Shown here in pieces: positions 1 to 7,287 of a DNA stretch of 22,205 nucleotides. Position numbers and translations under genes: made by a program. The stretch comes from Phycisphaerales bacterium UBA2218 (GTDB lineage Bacteria > Planctomycetota > Phycisphaerae > Sedimentisphaerales > Anaerobacaceae). Below the pieces are notes generated by a model, which was given only the letters and a program-made list of their open reading frames with translations, was not told the DNA's origin and searched no databases. Location of the stretch: contig DCUI01000281.1 of the NCBI GenBank assembly GCA_002327785.1, positions 18,434-40,638 on the forward strand, given 5' to 3'. How positions within the stretch are numbered: position 1 is the first letter of the stretch; each line of letters opens with the position of its first letter.

Positions 1-236
1 TAGTCCAGGTTGTCCACCGTGGCCAATTGCCGTTCGACCGGGTCGGCGATGCTCCTGTCAATTTCTTCCGGCGTGGCCCCGCTCCACCAGATGTGGACTT
101 TGATCAGCGGGTAAGTGATTTCCGGCAGGAAGTCCACCGGCAGCCGCCACAGGCCATAGAGCCCCAGCACCGCCAAGGCGACAACAATCGCGCTGGTGGC
201 CAGCCGGCGATGAACGGCGTAGTGCGTCAGCTTCAT
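1..236 (-). CDS. RND efflux pump, inner-membrane transporter, N-terminal fragment
   Basis: Only the first 78 or so codons are present; the gene runs off the left edge. The visible start reads MKLTHYAVHRRLATSAIVVA, followed by a hydrophobic first membrane helix (roughly residues 13-32), then a LPVDFLPEITYPLIKV stretch and a WSGATPEEIDRSIADPVE segment. That pattern (helix, then a P-[ED]-I-x-x-P motif, then 'G..PEE.....ADP.E') is the classic beginning of AcrB/CusA/MexB-type RND pumps, which use proton motive force to expel substrates from the periplasm and membrane. The ATG overlaps the adaptor gene's TGA in an ATGA, so the two are translationally coupled. Drug versus metal specificity cannot be judged from this fragment, because the diagnostic transmembrane residues lie outside the window. 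Confidence 0.88.
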   Translation of the reverse strand, partial: MKLTHYAVHRRLATSAIVVALAVLGLYGLWRLPVDFLPEITYPLIKVHIWWSGATPEEIDRSIADPVERQLATVDNLD

Positions 237-1567
237 CGATTGCCGCCTTTCTTACCGGCCGGGCCGCTCGCCGGCGGTCCTGATTTGCCAGGCATCTTTC
301 CTGGCTCGGCCACGCGGACTTCCATGCTGTCTTTCAGCTTTTCCTGTCCCGTGACCACGGCCTTCTCCCCCGGCTCCAGCCCGGCGAGCACCTGCACCCG
401 GCCGGCCTGCTCGATGCCCACTTTCACCTTTCGCTGCACGGCCTTTCCATCGGCAACCACATAGGCTATCTGTCCGCCTGCCGGCGTTACGATGACGGCC
501 TGTTGCGGGATGGTGAGCGCATCGGCGACCGACTCCAGAATCAATCGTACCCTCGCGAACATACCGGGCATCAACTTGGCTGGCTCGTCCAGCACAAGCT
601 CAACGGTCCGCGTGCGCATCCTGCGGTCCAGTTCAGGATAGGCGCGCACCACCCGGGCGGCAAATGTCCGTCCCGAAAAGGAGTCCAACGTCACCTGGGC
701 TGCCATGTCCTCACGCATCGCCGAGGCGTGGGCCTCGGGGACCGCGATGCGAATGACCAGCGAAGACAGGTCCGCCATCTCCAGCAGCGGAGCCTTGACG
801 GCCGCCATGTCCCCGGTGCGGACGTGGACGCGGGTGATCGTCCCGGAAAACGGCGCCGCAATGACGCATTCACTCAATCGGGCCTTGGCCAGATCCAGTT
901 TCGCAACGGCCTCTTTGACCGTGGCCTCCTGTACGGCGATGGCCGTTTTGGTGTAACCGGCCTCCAGCATCTCCAGGTGACGCCTGGCAGCGGCGAGCCG
1001 GGCCTGTTCGCCCGTGTGCTCCACGCGGGACTTCTCCATCGCCTCGCCCGGCAGCGAGCCACTTTCCACGAGCTTGGCCGTCCGGTCATAGTCGGCCTTG
1101 GCAAAGGCAGCCGCTTCTTCCAGTTGTCGCACGGTCTCCCGAGCCTTTGCGATCTCCTCCGGCCGTGTCCCGGCCTGGAGGTCCTCCAGCTTCGCCCGGG
1201 CCACCTCCACGGCCGCCTCGGCGGCACTCACCTCGGCGCGGTACAGGTCGCGACTGATCTCAATGAGCTTCTGGCCCGCCTGCTCGATCCGGTCACCCTC
1301 GCGCCAGGGACAGTAGCTGATTGGGCCTTCCACAGTGGCCCAGATCACCACGGACTCCACGGCTACCGTCTCGCCTGTCAAATCCAGCATGCGAGCGATA
1401 GGCTCCCTGCGGACGGCCTCGACAGCCACCGTGGGAACCTTCTTGGGAACCCCGGCCTCTTTCCCATCCGTTTTGCCCTCGCAACCTGTAAGGCTCAGAC
1501 TGCCCGACAGCAGAGCCAGTGTTGTCGCCGCAAGGAGGAAACGATTCAGTCTATTCGTGTGGTTCAT
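233..1567 (-). CDS. RND efflux periplasmic adaptor (HlyD/membrane fusion protein family), lipoprotein
   Basis: This 444-residue protein bridges an RND pump to its outer-membrane channel. It has a lipoprotein signal peptide ending in LSLTGC (Cys29), so it is probably anchored to a membrane. Residues about 45-110 form the first half of the barrel/lipoyl region. Residues about 115-235 form a long Ala/Glu/Arg-rich helical hairpin (AAEAAVEVARAKLEDLQAG and its partner). The second lipoyl half follows (APFSGTITRVHVRTGD, about 238-253), then a beta-barrel domain and the membrane-proximal domain (VEQAGRVQVLAGLEPGEKAVVTGQEKL region, about 385-415). The C-terminal 25 residues are rich in Gly, Pro and Lys and look disordered. 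Its ATG overlaps the upstream TolC stop (ATGA at 1564-1567), and its own stop overlaps the pump start. Family assignment is firm; the substrate is unknown. Confidence 0.93.
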   Translation of the reverse strand: MNHTNRLNRFLLAATTLALLSGSLSLTGCEGKTDGKEAGVPKKVPTVAVEAVRREPIARMLDLTGETVAVESVVIWATVEGPISYCPWREGDRIEQAGQKLIEISRDLYRAEVSAAEAAVEVARAKLEDLQAGTRPEEIAKARETVRQLEEAAAFAKADYDRTAKLVESGSLPGEAMEKSRVEHTGEQARLAAARRHLEMLEAGYTKTAIAVQEATVKEAVAKLDLAKARLSECVIAAPFSGTITRVHVRTGDMAAVKAPLLEMADLSSLVIRIAVPEAHASAMREDMAAQVTLDSFSGRTFAARVVRAYPELDRRMRTRTVELVLDEPAKLMPGMFARVRLILESVADALTIPQQAVIVTPAGGQIAYVVADGKAVQRKVKVGIEQAGRVQVLAGLEPGEKAVVTGQEKLKDSMEVRVAEPGKMPGKSGPPASGPAGKKGGNR

Positions 1568-2955
1568 TGTTCACCCATCGCCAGTTTCATCTGGGCCATC
1601 GCAACGTGATAGTCCGCCAGGGCCCGGTAGTAATTCGTCTGTGAGTCCAGCAGAGCAGACTGCGCATCCAGGACATCGATAATTGCACCTCTGCCAAGAT
1701 CGTATTTCTCTCGCTCGATTCGAAGACTCTCCTGGGCTTGTTCCACGGATGTCCGAATCGCCACGATACGTTCTTGGGACGACCGCACGTTGAGCAACGC
1801 GGTCTCGAGGTCCAAACGGATCTGGAGTTCGAGCTTGCGGAGACGTTCTCTCGCGGCCGCGAGGTTTGCCCGCTGTTCCTGGACCTGGGCATTGACCTGC
1901 CCGCCTTCATAGAGCGGTATCTCGGCCCCGAGCCCAATTCGACCGATGTCATCCAGTTCATCCCCTGTGCCCGTTGGCGATCCGGCGGCCCATCGTCCGC
2001 CATAGGAGCCCTGAACAAAAACAATCGGCAAATGCCCAGACCTGGCCACCTCCACATTGCGGGCCTGCGCCTCCAGGGCCGATCTGGCGGCCAGGTAGTC
2101 GTCACGACCCGACCAGGCCGTTGTCAGGGCCGTTTCAAGCTCCGGGACCGACGCTCCCTCGTTCAACTCCAAGTCTCCCTGAATCGACAGAGCTTCACCC
2201 TGACTCTCTGAACCGAGCAGAGAGGCCAGAGCACGGTGCTGGATGGCCATAACGTTCCTCTCCCGCACGAGCCGCTGTTGGACATCCGCCAGGCGGACCT
2301 CGGTGCGCAGGCGATCCACCTTGGCGGCTTTCTGGGCGGCAACCAGCGCATCCACGCGATCGAGGTGTTGTTTTAGGGTCCGGCCGGAGAATTCGAGCGA
2401 CTCGATCACCTGCCGCTGGGCGAGAATGCTGAAAAAGACGCTGGAGACGTTGAAGACCAGTTCCTCCCGGTTGCGAGCCAGACGATGGCCGGCCGCCTGT
2501 TGAAGAAGCTCGGCCACCTCGATCTGGTTGACCAGCCGTCCCCCGGTATAGATCGGCATCGTCAGCACCAGATCGCCGGAAACGATGTCCCGGCTCAAGA
2601 TCGCAGGATCGCCCGGCTGACGCACGGGAAGCAGCCTTTGCTCATCAAGGTGGTGCGCATAGCTGCCGACTGCACTGAGCCGGGGCAGTCGTGCCCCGGA
2701 TGCATAGTCATGCCGGGCTTGTGCTGCGCGGTAGTCCCAGTCGGCCGCGGCAACATCCGGGTTATTGGCCAGCGCCACGGCAATCGCGTCGATCAGTGTC
2801 AATGGCCCTTGCGGCGGCGGCCCAAGAAGCGAGTCCACACGTGGGGCCGCAGCCTCTGACCTTGCAGTAGCCACGGCCGGACCGGGGTCGGTGGGAGGCG
2901 ATACGGTACAGCCACCCAACATTAGCACGGCGAAAAGGATATGTATCTTCCTCAC
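1564..2955 (-). CDS. TolC-family outer-membrane efflux lipoprotein
   Basis: A 463-residue outer-membrane channel component for the efflux complex. The N-terminus is a short lipoprotein signal with LMLGGC (Cys16). The body has the two-fold repeated layout of the OEP/TolC family: 'LTLIDAIAVALANNPDVAAADWDYRAA' near residues 51-77 opens the first half, and 'ALTTAWSGRDDYLAARSALEAQ' near 268-290 opens the second. Both are followed by long coiled helices and strands such as LVLTMPIYTGGRLVNQIEVAE and IGLGAEIPLYEGGQVNAQVQE. The end matches the family pattern (REKYDLGRGAIIDVLDAQSALLDSQTNYYRALADYHVA). The start codon is GTG, preceded by TAGGAGA about five bases upstream; that Shine-Dalgarno site includes the sensor gene's stop codon. 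Placing the channel gene before adaptor and pump is common in Planctomycetota and Proteobacteria operons. Confidence 0.92.
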   Translation of the reverse strand: MRKIHILFAVLMLGGCTVSPPTDPGPAVATARSEAAAPRVDSLLGPPPQGPLTLIDAIAVALANNPDVAAADWDYRAAQARHDYASGARLPRLSAVGSYAHHLDEQRLLPVRQPGDPAILSRDIVSGDLVLTMPIYTGGRLVNQIEVAELLQQAAGHRLARNREELVFNVSSVFFSILAQRQVIESLEFSGRTLKQHLDRVDALVAAQKAAKVDRLRTEVRLADVQQRLVRERNVMAIQHRALASLLGSESQGEALSIQGDLELNEGASVPELETALTTAWSGRDDYLAARSALEAQARNVEVARSGHLPIVFVQGSYGGRWAAGSPTGTGDELDDIGRIGLGAEIPLYEGGQVNAQVQEQRANLAAARERLRKLELQIRLDLETALLNVRSSQERIVAIRTSVEQAQESLRIEREKYDLGRGAIIDVLDAQSALLDSQTNYYRALADYHVAMAQMKLAMGEQ

Positions 2956-2962
2956 AATTCTC

Positions 2963-3481
2963 CTACGGCATCATGGGCGTCTGGCTTGATTCTCGGAGAT
3001 CGCCGCGCATCCGGGCAGGTCCCATGCACCCGCTGTGCCGGCGAATCATGTCAAATAGCTTCTCCTGCTGCTCAACCGTCAGAACTCCCTTCTCGGCCAA
3101 CAGTTGGTCGACGACGAGTTCCTGCATTCGGCGCTGGCCGGCGCGGATTTCCTCCTGCTTGGCGGCGATGGCCTCTCGGTCCGTCTGGGCCGCGGCAACC
3201 AGATCGATGAACTCCGCCCGCCTTCGCTGAATCTCCTCGTAGAGGCTCTGAGACGCCTGCTGGAACCGGGTCAGACGCGGCTCCAACTGCCGCCACTGCT
3301 CCTCTGTCACATTGAGCCGGCGGTACAGCGGGCACCAGATCGCTCCTTCGTCGCTCTTCTGACGCCGCCCCTCCCAGACAGCCCAATGTCCCGCCACTGT
3401 CTGTGCCGCCCAAACGCCCGCGAACCCGATATTCAACGCCACAGACAGCACAATCAGCAGAAATACGTATTTCCTGGCCAT
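2963..3481 (-). CDS. Periplasmic sensor/chaperone-like protein of the CpxP/Spy/ZraP superfamily
   Basis: A 172-residue protein with one N-terminal signal or anchor helix (about residues 4-26) and an all-helical remainder. Two 'LT/N..Q'-type repeats typical of the LTxxQ (CpxP/Spy/ZraP, 'heavy-metal sensor') superfamily are visible: LNVTEEQWRQLEPRLTRFQQ (about 57-76) and LTVEQQEKLFDMIRRHSG (about 134-151), separated by a charged helical hairpin. A Cys at position 50 and a His/Cys pair near the C-terminus (RRHSGCMGP) could bind metal, though this is inference. Such proteins sense envelope stress or metals and dampen a regulator. The gene starts two bases after the anti-sigma stop codon and ends seven bases before the TolC start, so it belongs to the operon. 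The co-transcribed sigma/anti-sigma pair suggests it tunes that pair rather than a two-component system. Confidence 0.8.
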   Translation of the reverse strand: MARKYVFLLIVLSVALNIGFAGVWAAQTVAGHWAVWEGRRQKSDEGAIWCPLYRRLNVTEEQWRQLEPRLTRFQQASQSLYEEIQRRRAEFIDLVAAAQTDREAIAAKQEEIRAGQRRMQELVVDQLLAEKGVLTVEQQEKLFDMIRRHSGCMGPARMRGDLRESSQTPMMP

Positions 3482-3483
3482 GA

Positions 3484-3978
3484 TCAGTATCCTTCAGGAT
3501 TGGATGCCAGAGCCAGATAGCTGCGCGCCAACGATCCATCCGGTGCGTCGCCCAGGTAATCCAGGTTGTACGCATTCAGCGGATCGACGTGCGCGGCCGG
3601 CGCCATGGAACGCCCCGCCGACCAGCCCATGTACGAACCGACGGTCAGACCGAAGGCCAGCACGGCGGCAGCGGCGATCCTGAACGTCCAAATCCGGGAC
3701 ATGGACCCCAGCCCATGGTGAAGACAGATCACGCTTGGCTCTGTCGAGATGTTTTGGCGTTTTCGTGCCTTGGCCATGATCCGCGAAGTCAAGTCCGACC
3801 CGGCAAATGGAACTTCCACAGCCTGTAGGGCTCGCTCGAGCCGACGAAGACTCTCCAAGGCGGCCCGGCAGGACCTGCACGTCGCCAAATGACGCTCCAT
3901 AGCCGTCTGTCTGTTCTGGGACAGTCCCCCATCAAGGTAGGCGCCCAATTGTCTTCGAACTCTCACACACGAGAACAT
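3484..3978 (-). CDS. Membrane-bound zinc-finger anti-sigma factor
   Basis: A 164-residue probable anti-sigma factor for the ECF sigma encoded just upstream. The N-terminal domain has the zinc-binding anti-sigma (ZAS/zf-HC2) pattern: Cys4, then His30-x3-Cys34-x2-Cys37 within MERHLATCRSC, followed by an amphipathic helix (ALESLRRLERALQAVEVP) that in this family clasps the sigma factor. A single transmembrane helix lies at about residues 97-118 (IWTFRIAAAAVLAFGLTVGS). It leaves a periplasmic tail of about 45 residues with no recognisable domain. The tail is short, so any signal is probably sensed with a partner; the adjacent CpxP-like protein is an obvious candidate (inference). Start ATG at 3978 has an AGGG site eight bases upstream. 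It lies 57 bases behind the sigma gene. Confidence 0.85.
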   Translation of the reverse strand: MFSCVRVRRQLGAYLDGGLSQNRQTAMERHLATCRSCRAALESLRRLERALQAVEVPFAGSDLTSRIMAKARKRQNISTEPSVICLHHGLGSMSRIWTFRIAAAAVLAFGLTVGSYMGWSAGRSMAPAAHVDPLNAYNLDYLGDAPDGSLARSYLALASNPEGY

Positions 3979-4035
3979 ATGAACACCCTTTCTGTTACCT
4001 TAAACGACTGGGAAGCCCCAAACCCCCGCATGTGA

Positions 4036-4572
4036 TCAAGGATCTTTCCAAGTTTTCAGAATCGCCTGGAGGCGGTCCCGGCCGCGGGCCAATAACCGTT
4101 CCACGGCCTTGGGAGTCGTCTCAAGGGCCAGGGCGATATCCTGATAACTCAAGCCCTCGTAGTACCGCAGCACGACAGCCATGCGTTGCTGGGGCGCCAG
4201 GGCATCCAGAGCGGCACGCACCGCATCCGCCTCCTGAGTTTTCTCCATCTCGCCGGGGGCGTCCAGCGTGGAAGCAGGCACATCCGGCACCACGTCCAGA
4301 TAGCGAGGCTGTTTCTTTTTCGCCCGGTCCAGGCACAGGCGGGCAATGATTTGGTAGAAATAAGTCTTGAGTGAACTGGTCGGCCGATAGCGGCCGGAGG
4401 CTTCCCGGAGTCTCAGAAAAGCATCCTGCACCACGTCTTCGGACTCTTGCCTGTGCCCCAGGACGCGGTACGCAATACCCCACGCCCACGCCTGATGTCG
4501 CCGGACAAGTTCCTCGAAGGCTTCAAGGTCGCCCTCTCCCACCGCCAGCATGAGGTCTTCATCACTTTGCAC
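4036..4572 (-). CDS. ECF-type RNA polymerase sigma factor (sigma-70 family)
   Basis: A 178-residue two-domain sigma factor that directs RNA polymerase to alternative promoters. Region 2 covers about residues 10-85: DLEAFEELVRRHQAWAWGIA, the ESEDVVQDAFLRLREASGRY core-binding and -10-melting segment, and LKTYFYQIIARLCLDRAKKK. Region 4 covers about 118-173: LDALAPQQRMAVVLRYYEGL, then the helix-turn-helix SYQDIALALETTPKAVERLL. No sigma 1.1 or region 3 is present, as expected for the ECF class. The start used here is GTG at 4572, the first start after an in-frame TGA, with a weak AAGTGA site upstream; an internal ATG at 4551 would cut into region 2. It is first gene of the operon containing its anti-sigma factor and an RND efflux system, which are therefore its likely targets. 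Confidence 0.93.
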   Translation of the reverse strand: MQSDEDLMLAVGEGDLEAFEELVRRHQAWAWGIAYRVLGHRQESEDVVQDAFLRLREASGRYRPTSSLKTYFYQIIARLCLDRAKKKQPRYLDVVPDVPASTLDAPGEMEKTQEADAVRAALDALAPQQRMAVVLRYYEGLSYQDIALALETTPKAVERLLARGRDRLQAILKTWKDP

Positions 4573-4937
4573 AGATCACTTAATCCATTTCCGAAGGATA
4601 TTTCGCAGGCTCCCGGCCCGCCGCGACTCCCGGAGAGTCCGGAGCACTCGAAGATTTGACCAGAACCCCAATGGGACGGGTCCGAGTGTTCGTGCAGCAT
4701 ATCGCCCGCGTCAGGCACAAGCAACGCAGAATGGGCCTACTCACCTGTCATTGCTTCGCATACGGCAGGCTCCGTTCCCCTATTCTTCTTACTCCCTCCG
4801 CAACTGCCCGAAGATTCTCTCCTGGAAAATACCTCCCTATGGGTGTAACCTGAAGACGTGCCCGTTGCACTCCCTTTCAAGAGAACCGGATGTTCCTGGC
4901 AACACGAAAAGGTGGATTTCAATTGAAAGGAACGACG
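4573..4937. other. Divergent intergenic region between the sigma-factor operon and the Arg/Gly-rich protein gene
   Basis: This 365-base gap must hold the promoters for both divergent units. No protein-like reading frame, RNA gene or strong hairpin was recognised. ECF operons are usually autoregulated from a promoter with an AAC-type -35 box. Several AAC-containing sites exist (for example TGTAACC near 4847 on the plus strand and GGGGAAC reading leftwards near 4776), but none has a convincing partner at the right spacing, so no promoter is called. The plus-strand gene has a good AAAGGA ribosome-binding site at about 4926-4931. Confidence 0.4.
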
Positions 4938-5546
4938 ATGACAGCGGAATATCAGACAAGACACATCTCGGCGTGGCCAAAACTCCTGTTTGCCGTGGTC
5001 TGCATCTCGTCATGGGCCTGCTCAGCGACCTTTGCGCAGAAGGGAATGGGTGATCAGATCGGCGTGGTCCGGCAGGGACTGAAACCTCCCATGACACAAC
5101 TCTCGGGAAAGATCGTATCGATCGAGACGCATCCCTGCGAGAAGACAACCGGCCCCGCTCTCGCAGGCACACATCTGATTATGGGAGGAACTGATGACAA
5201 GCAGTACAACCTGCACCTGGGGCCGGCCAGTGCCGTGGCTCCCATCATAGAGCCACTCCAGCCGGGCAAACAGATTGAAGTCGTCGCATTTCGCACGTCC
5301 CAGATGCCCGAGAATCAGTACGTGGCGACCACCCTGCGGCTGGAAGACGGCAAGGTGCTCGCATTCCGCGATTCTGATCTCCGCCCGTTCTGGTCGAGAC
5401 GGGGCGGCTATGGAAGAGGCAGCAATCAAGGATTCGCAGGACGCGGCCAAGAGCGAGGTTTCGGCCGACAGTCTCGATGGCAATCGACACCGAATCGCGG
5501 TGCCTGGCGCGGCTCACGCCGCGCTTTGGGCCGATGCATTTTCTAA
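4938..5546 (+). CDS. Secreted protein of unknown function with Arg/Gly-rich C-terminal tail
   Basis: I do not recognise a named family. The start is placed at the ATG at 4938, which has AAAGGA six bases upstream, rather than at an in-frame upstream ATG at 4890 that lacks such a site; this gives 202 residues. An N-terminal hydrophobic segment (KLLFAVVCISSWACSATFAQ, residues 15-34) looks like a Sec signal peptide. Residues about 50-150 are predicted beta-rich (LSGKIVSIETHPCEK, IMGGTDDKQYNLHLGPASAV, GKQIEVVAFRTSQ, YVATTLRLEDGKVLAFRD), reminiscent of a small OB-like barrel. After residue 155 the sequence becomes a low-complexity tail with many Arg, Gly, Gln and Ser and repeated RGG/GRG/RGF units. 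The gene is divergent from the ECF operon and upstream of two oddly targeted enzymes. Confidence 0.7.
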   Translation: MTAEYQTRHISAWPKLLFAVVCISSWACSATFAQKGMGDQIGVVRQGLKPPMTQLSGKIVSIETHPCEKTTGPALAGTHLIMGGTDDKQYNLHLGPASAVAPIIEPLQPGKQIEVVAFRTSQMPENQYVATTLRLEDGKVLAFRDSDLRPFWSRRGGYGRGSNQGFAGRGQERGFGRQSRWQSTPNRGAWRGSRRALGRCIF

Positions 5547-5612
5547 GGGCGTGGCCTTTCAAGCCGGGTACGCTGCGATAGCAGGGAACAAATCGTTTGA
5601 AGGGGGCTGGAC

Positions 5613-6146
5613 ATGTGTATTTCCAGGCGTGGTTTCTTCGGTAGGAGTCTGAAGGCGGGCGGTTGTGGCGTTCTCTGTTCCCTGCTTGACAGACTTTCCA
5701 GAGCAAACGCCGGGCAAACCCAAAATGAAAGACCGTCTTACCACATGAATCCGGTGGGCCGGGTCGAGAGAAAAGGGGAGTCCTCGCACCTGCGAATCTT
5801 CGACCCATACCACGATGCCCTCTTGGGGTTGGACGGCTACTCACATATCTTCGTGCTGTACTGGTTCGACCGGAACGACACGCCGCAGAAACGCCGCACG
5901 CTTCGAGTCCATCCCAGGGGCAATCCGAACAATCCCCTGACAGGTGTCTTTGCCTGCCGTGCTCCAGCCCGCCCGAATTTGATTGGCCTGACGTTGTGCA
6001 GAGTTCTTTCCGTGGCAGATGGGACAATCCAGGTTGACAAAATTGATGCGCTGGACGACACTCCAATCGTCGACATCAAGCCGTACATTCCTTCGATTGA
6101 TGACGCCACGAAAGACATCCGCCTGCCCGACTGGCTTAAGCGGTAG
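5613..6146 (+). CDS. TrmO/TsaA-family (tRNA N6-methyltransferase-like) protein with twin-arginine leader
   Basis: The body, from about residue 47 (NPVGRVERKG), is a TrmO/TsaA (YaeB/VirR) beta-barrel domain. TrmO methylates N6 of t6A37 in certain tRNAs using S-adenosylmethionine. Visible family motifs are GLDGYSHIFVLYWFDR (about 72-87), GVFACRAPARPNLIGLTLCR (about 111-130, equivalent to the usual GVFATRSP.RPNPIG) and DIKPYIPSID. Unusually, the protein begins with CISRRGFFGRSLKAGGCGVL, a textbook twin-arginine (S-R-R-x-F-F) signal followed by a hydrophobic stretch and an ANA site near 31-33. A cytoplasmic tRNA enzyme should not have this. The C-terminal tRNA-contacting extension seen in E. coli TrmO is absent. 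An AGGGGG site lies about seven bases before the ATG. The next gene follows after 45 bases and also has a twin-arginine leader. Confidence 0.82.
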   Translation: MCISRRGFFGRSLKAGGCGVLCSLLDRLSRANAGQTQNERPSYHMNPVGRVERKGESSHLRIFDPYHDALLGLDGYSHIFVLYWFDRNDTPQKRRTLRVHPRGNPNNPLTGVFACRAPARPNLIGLTLCRVLSVADGTIQVDKIDALDDTPIVDIKPYIPSIDDATKDIRLPDWLKR

Positions 6147-6191
6147 ACCACCAGGCAAGAGCACCTTCGGCTCAACAAAAGGGAGTGGATC

Positions 6192-7277
6192 ATGGAGGTT
6201 TTGACACGAAGAAAAGCAATGGTGCTTCTCGGAGCATCCGTCCTTGGCTGCAAGTCGCTGCCTGTGTGCACCTCACGAAACGGCCGGCTGGACAACGTCG
6301 GAGTAGTAGGGCTTGGCACGATGGGAGGCGAGATCGCGGCCTACTTAGCCCAAAGAGGAAGCTGCGTGTATGGTGTCGATATCGCTTCAGAAGCAAGGCT
6401 ACGGGCCGCAAAGCAGGGTCTCACTGGCGTCTACATCGGTATCGATGACCTTCCAAGAGATCTCGATACTGTCATCGAGGCCGTCCCCGAGGACCCCTCA
6501 CTCAAAGGCTCGATTCTCGAGCAACTGAGCAGTCATGTCAGCGAAAGCACCTATCTTGGGACGCTCTCCTCCACAATCCCTTGCAGTAGTTATGCCGACA
6601 GGGTCGCCAATCCGGAACGGCTTATGAACACCCATATCCTCCCGGATCTCCGGACAAGGAGGTTTGTCGAACTGCAGGGTCCCGGCAAATACACAGAGAG
6701 AGCGCACCTGGAAGCCATGGCGCATGCTTTCCAACAGAAAGGCTTCGCTGTAGCGATCGTCAACGACGAAAGTCCAGGCTATATCTTCAACCAGATATGG
6801 CACAACGTAATGTTCACTATGTTTGATCTCATGAGAGAACACTCTCCTGTAACCATCGAGTATTCATGCCGGGATTACTTCGGCATGCCCTATGGCGGCA
6901 TCATGGCCATGGACCTGATCGGCTATGACACCCTCTACAGGATCTTCGGGCAGGTAGAGGCAACCCTCGGCATACCTGTGCCCGAAGTGGTAGTCATGAT
7001 GAACAAGAAGAAGACCTATGGCCTCGAATCAGGCAGAGGATTCTTCGAGTATGACAGCCCTGATCTTGAAGGGTTCCATAAGACCGCGAGGGAGTTCCGA
7101 AAATTCTATCCAGGATCAGCCAATCAACGCGTAGGAGAACGTATCTGGAGTGAGATCAGGGAGGGAGCAAGAAGGCTGGTGGCGAATGGGCAGGACCAAG
7201 ACGATGTCTTCACCGCGGTCCGGCACGGTTTCCCGATAGAGAAACACGGTATTCTGGAAGAGTGGAACATCGGGTAG
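6192..7277 (+). CDS. 3-hydroxyacyl-CoA dehydrogenase-like NAD-dependent oxidoreductase with export-type leader
   Basis: A 361-residue protein with a Rossmann fold at its start (VGVVGLGTMGGEIAAYLAQR, glycines 40, 42 and 45). It continues with the 3-hydroxyacyl-CoA dehydrogenase pattern: a conserved Ser-rich strand (GTLSSTIPCSSYADR), the His-containing loop RLMNTHILPDLRTRRFVELQ where the catalytic His sits, the GYIFNQIWHNVMFTMFDLMRE helix, and a C-terminal domain with DLIGYDTLYRIFGQ and GRGFFEYDSPD. Ahead of the fold is VLTRRKAMVLLGASVLGC (residues 3-20), a twin-arginine-like, hydrophobic leader ending in a possible lipobox. Family members normally act on CoA thioesters in the cytoplasm, so an exported version suggests a different substrate. 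A GGGAGTGG ribosome-binding site precedes the ATG. Likely co-transcribed with the TrmO-like gene upstream. Family confidence is high; role unknown. Confidence 0.82.
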   Translation: MEVLTRRKAMVLLGASVLGCKSLPVCTSRNGRLDNVGVVGLGTMGGEIAAYLAQRGSCVYGVDIASEARLRAAKQGLTGVYIGIDDLPRDLDTVIEAVPEDPSLKGSILEQLSSHVSESTYLGTLSSTIPCSSYADRVANPERLMNTHILPDLRTRRFVELQGPGKYTERAHLEAMAHAFQQKGFAVAIVNDESPGYIFNQIWHNVMFTMFDLMREHSPVTIEYSCRDYFGMPYGGIMAMDLIGYDTLYRIFGQVEATLGIPVPEVVVMMNKKKTYGLESGRGFFEYDSPDLEGFHKTAREFRKFYPGSANQRVGERIWSEIREGARRLVANGQDQDDVFTAVRHGFPIEKHGILEEWNIG

Positions 7278-7287
7278 AGCCTGCCCG

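Noticed and set aside
503..1609. Long plus-strand frame opposite the adaptor gene
   Set aside because: Arg/His-rich shadow of the clearly homologous HlyD-type gene on the minus strand.
4840..4880. TGTAACC motif as an ECF-type -35 box upstream of the RGG-tail gene
   Set aside because: No convincing -10 partner at 15-17 bases; could not be distinguished from chance.
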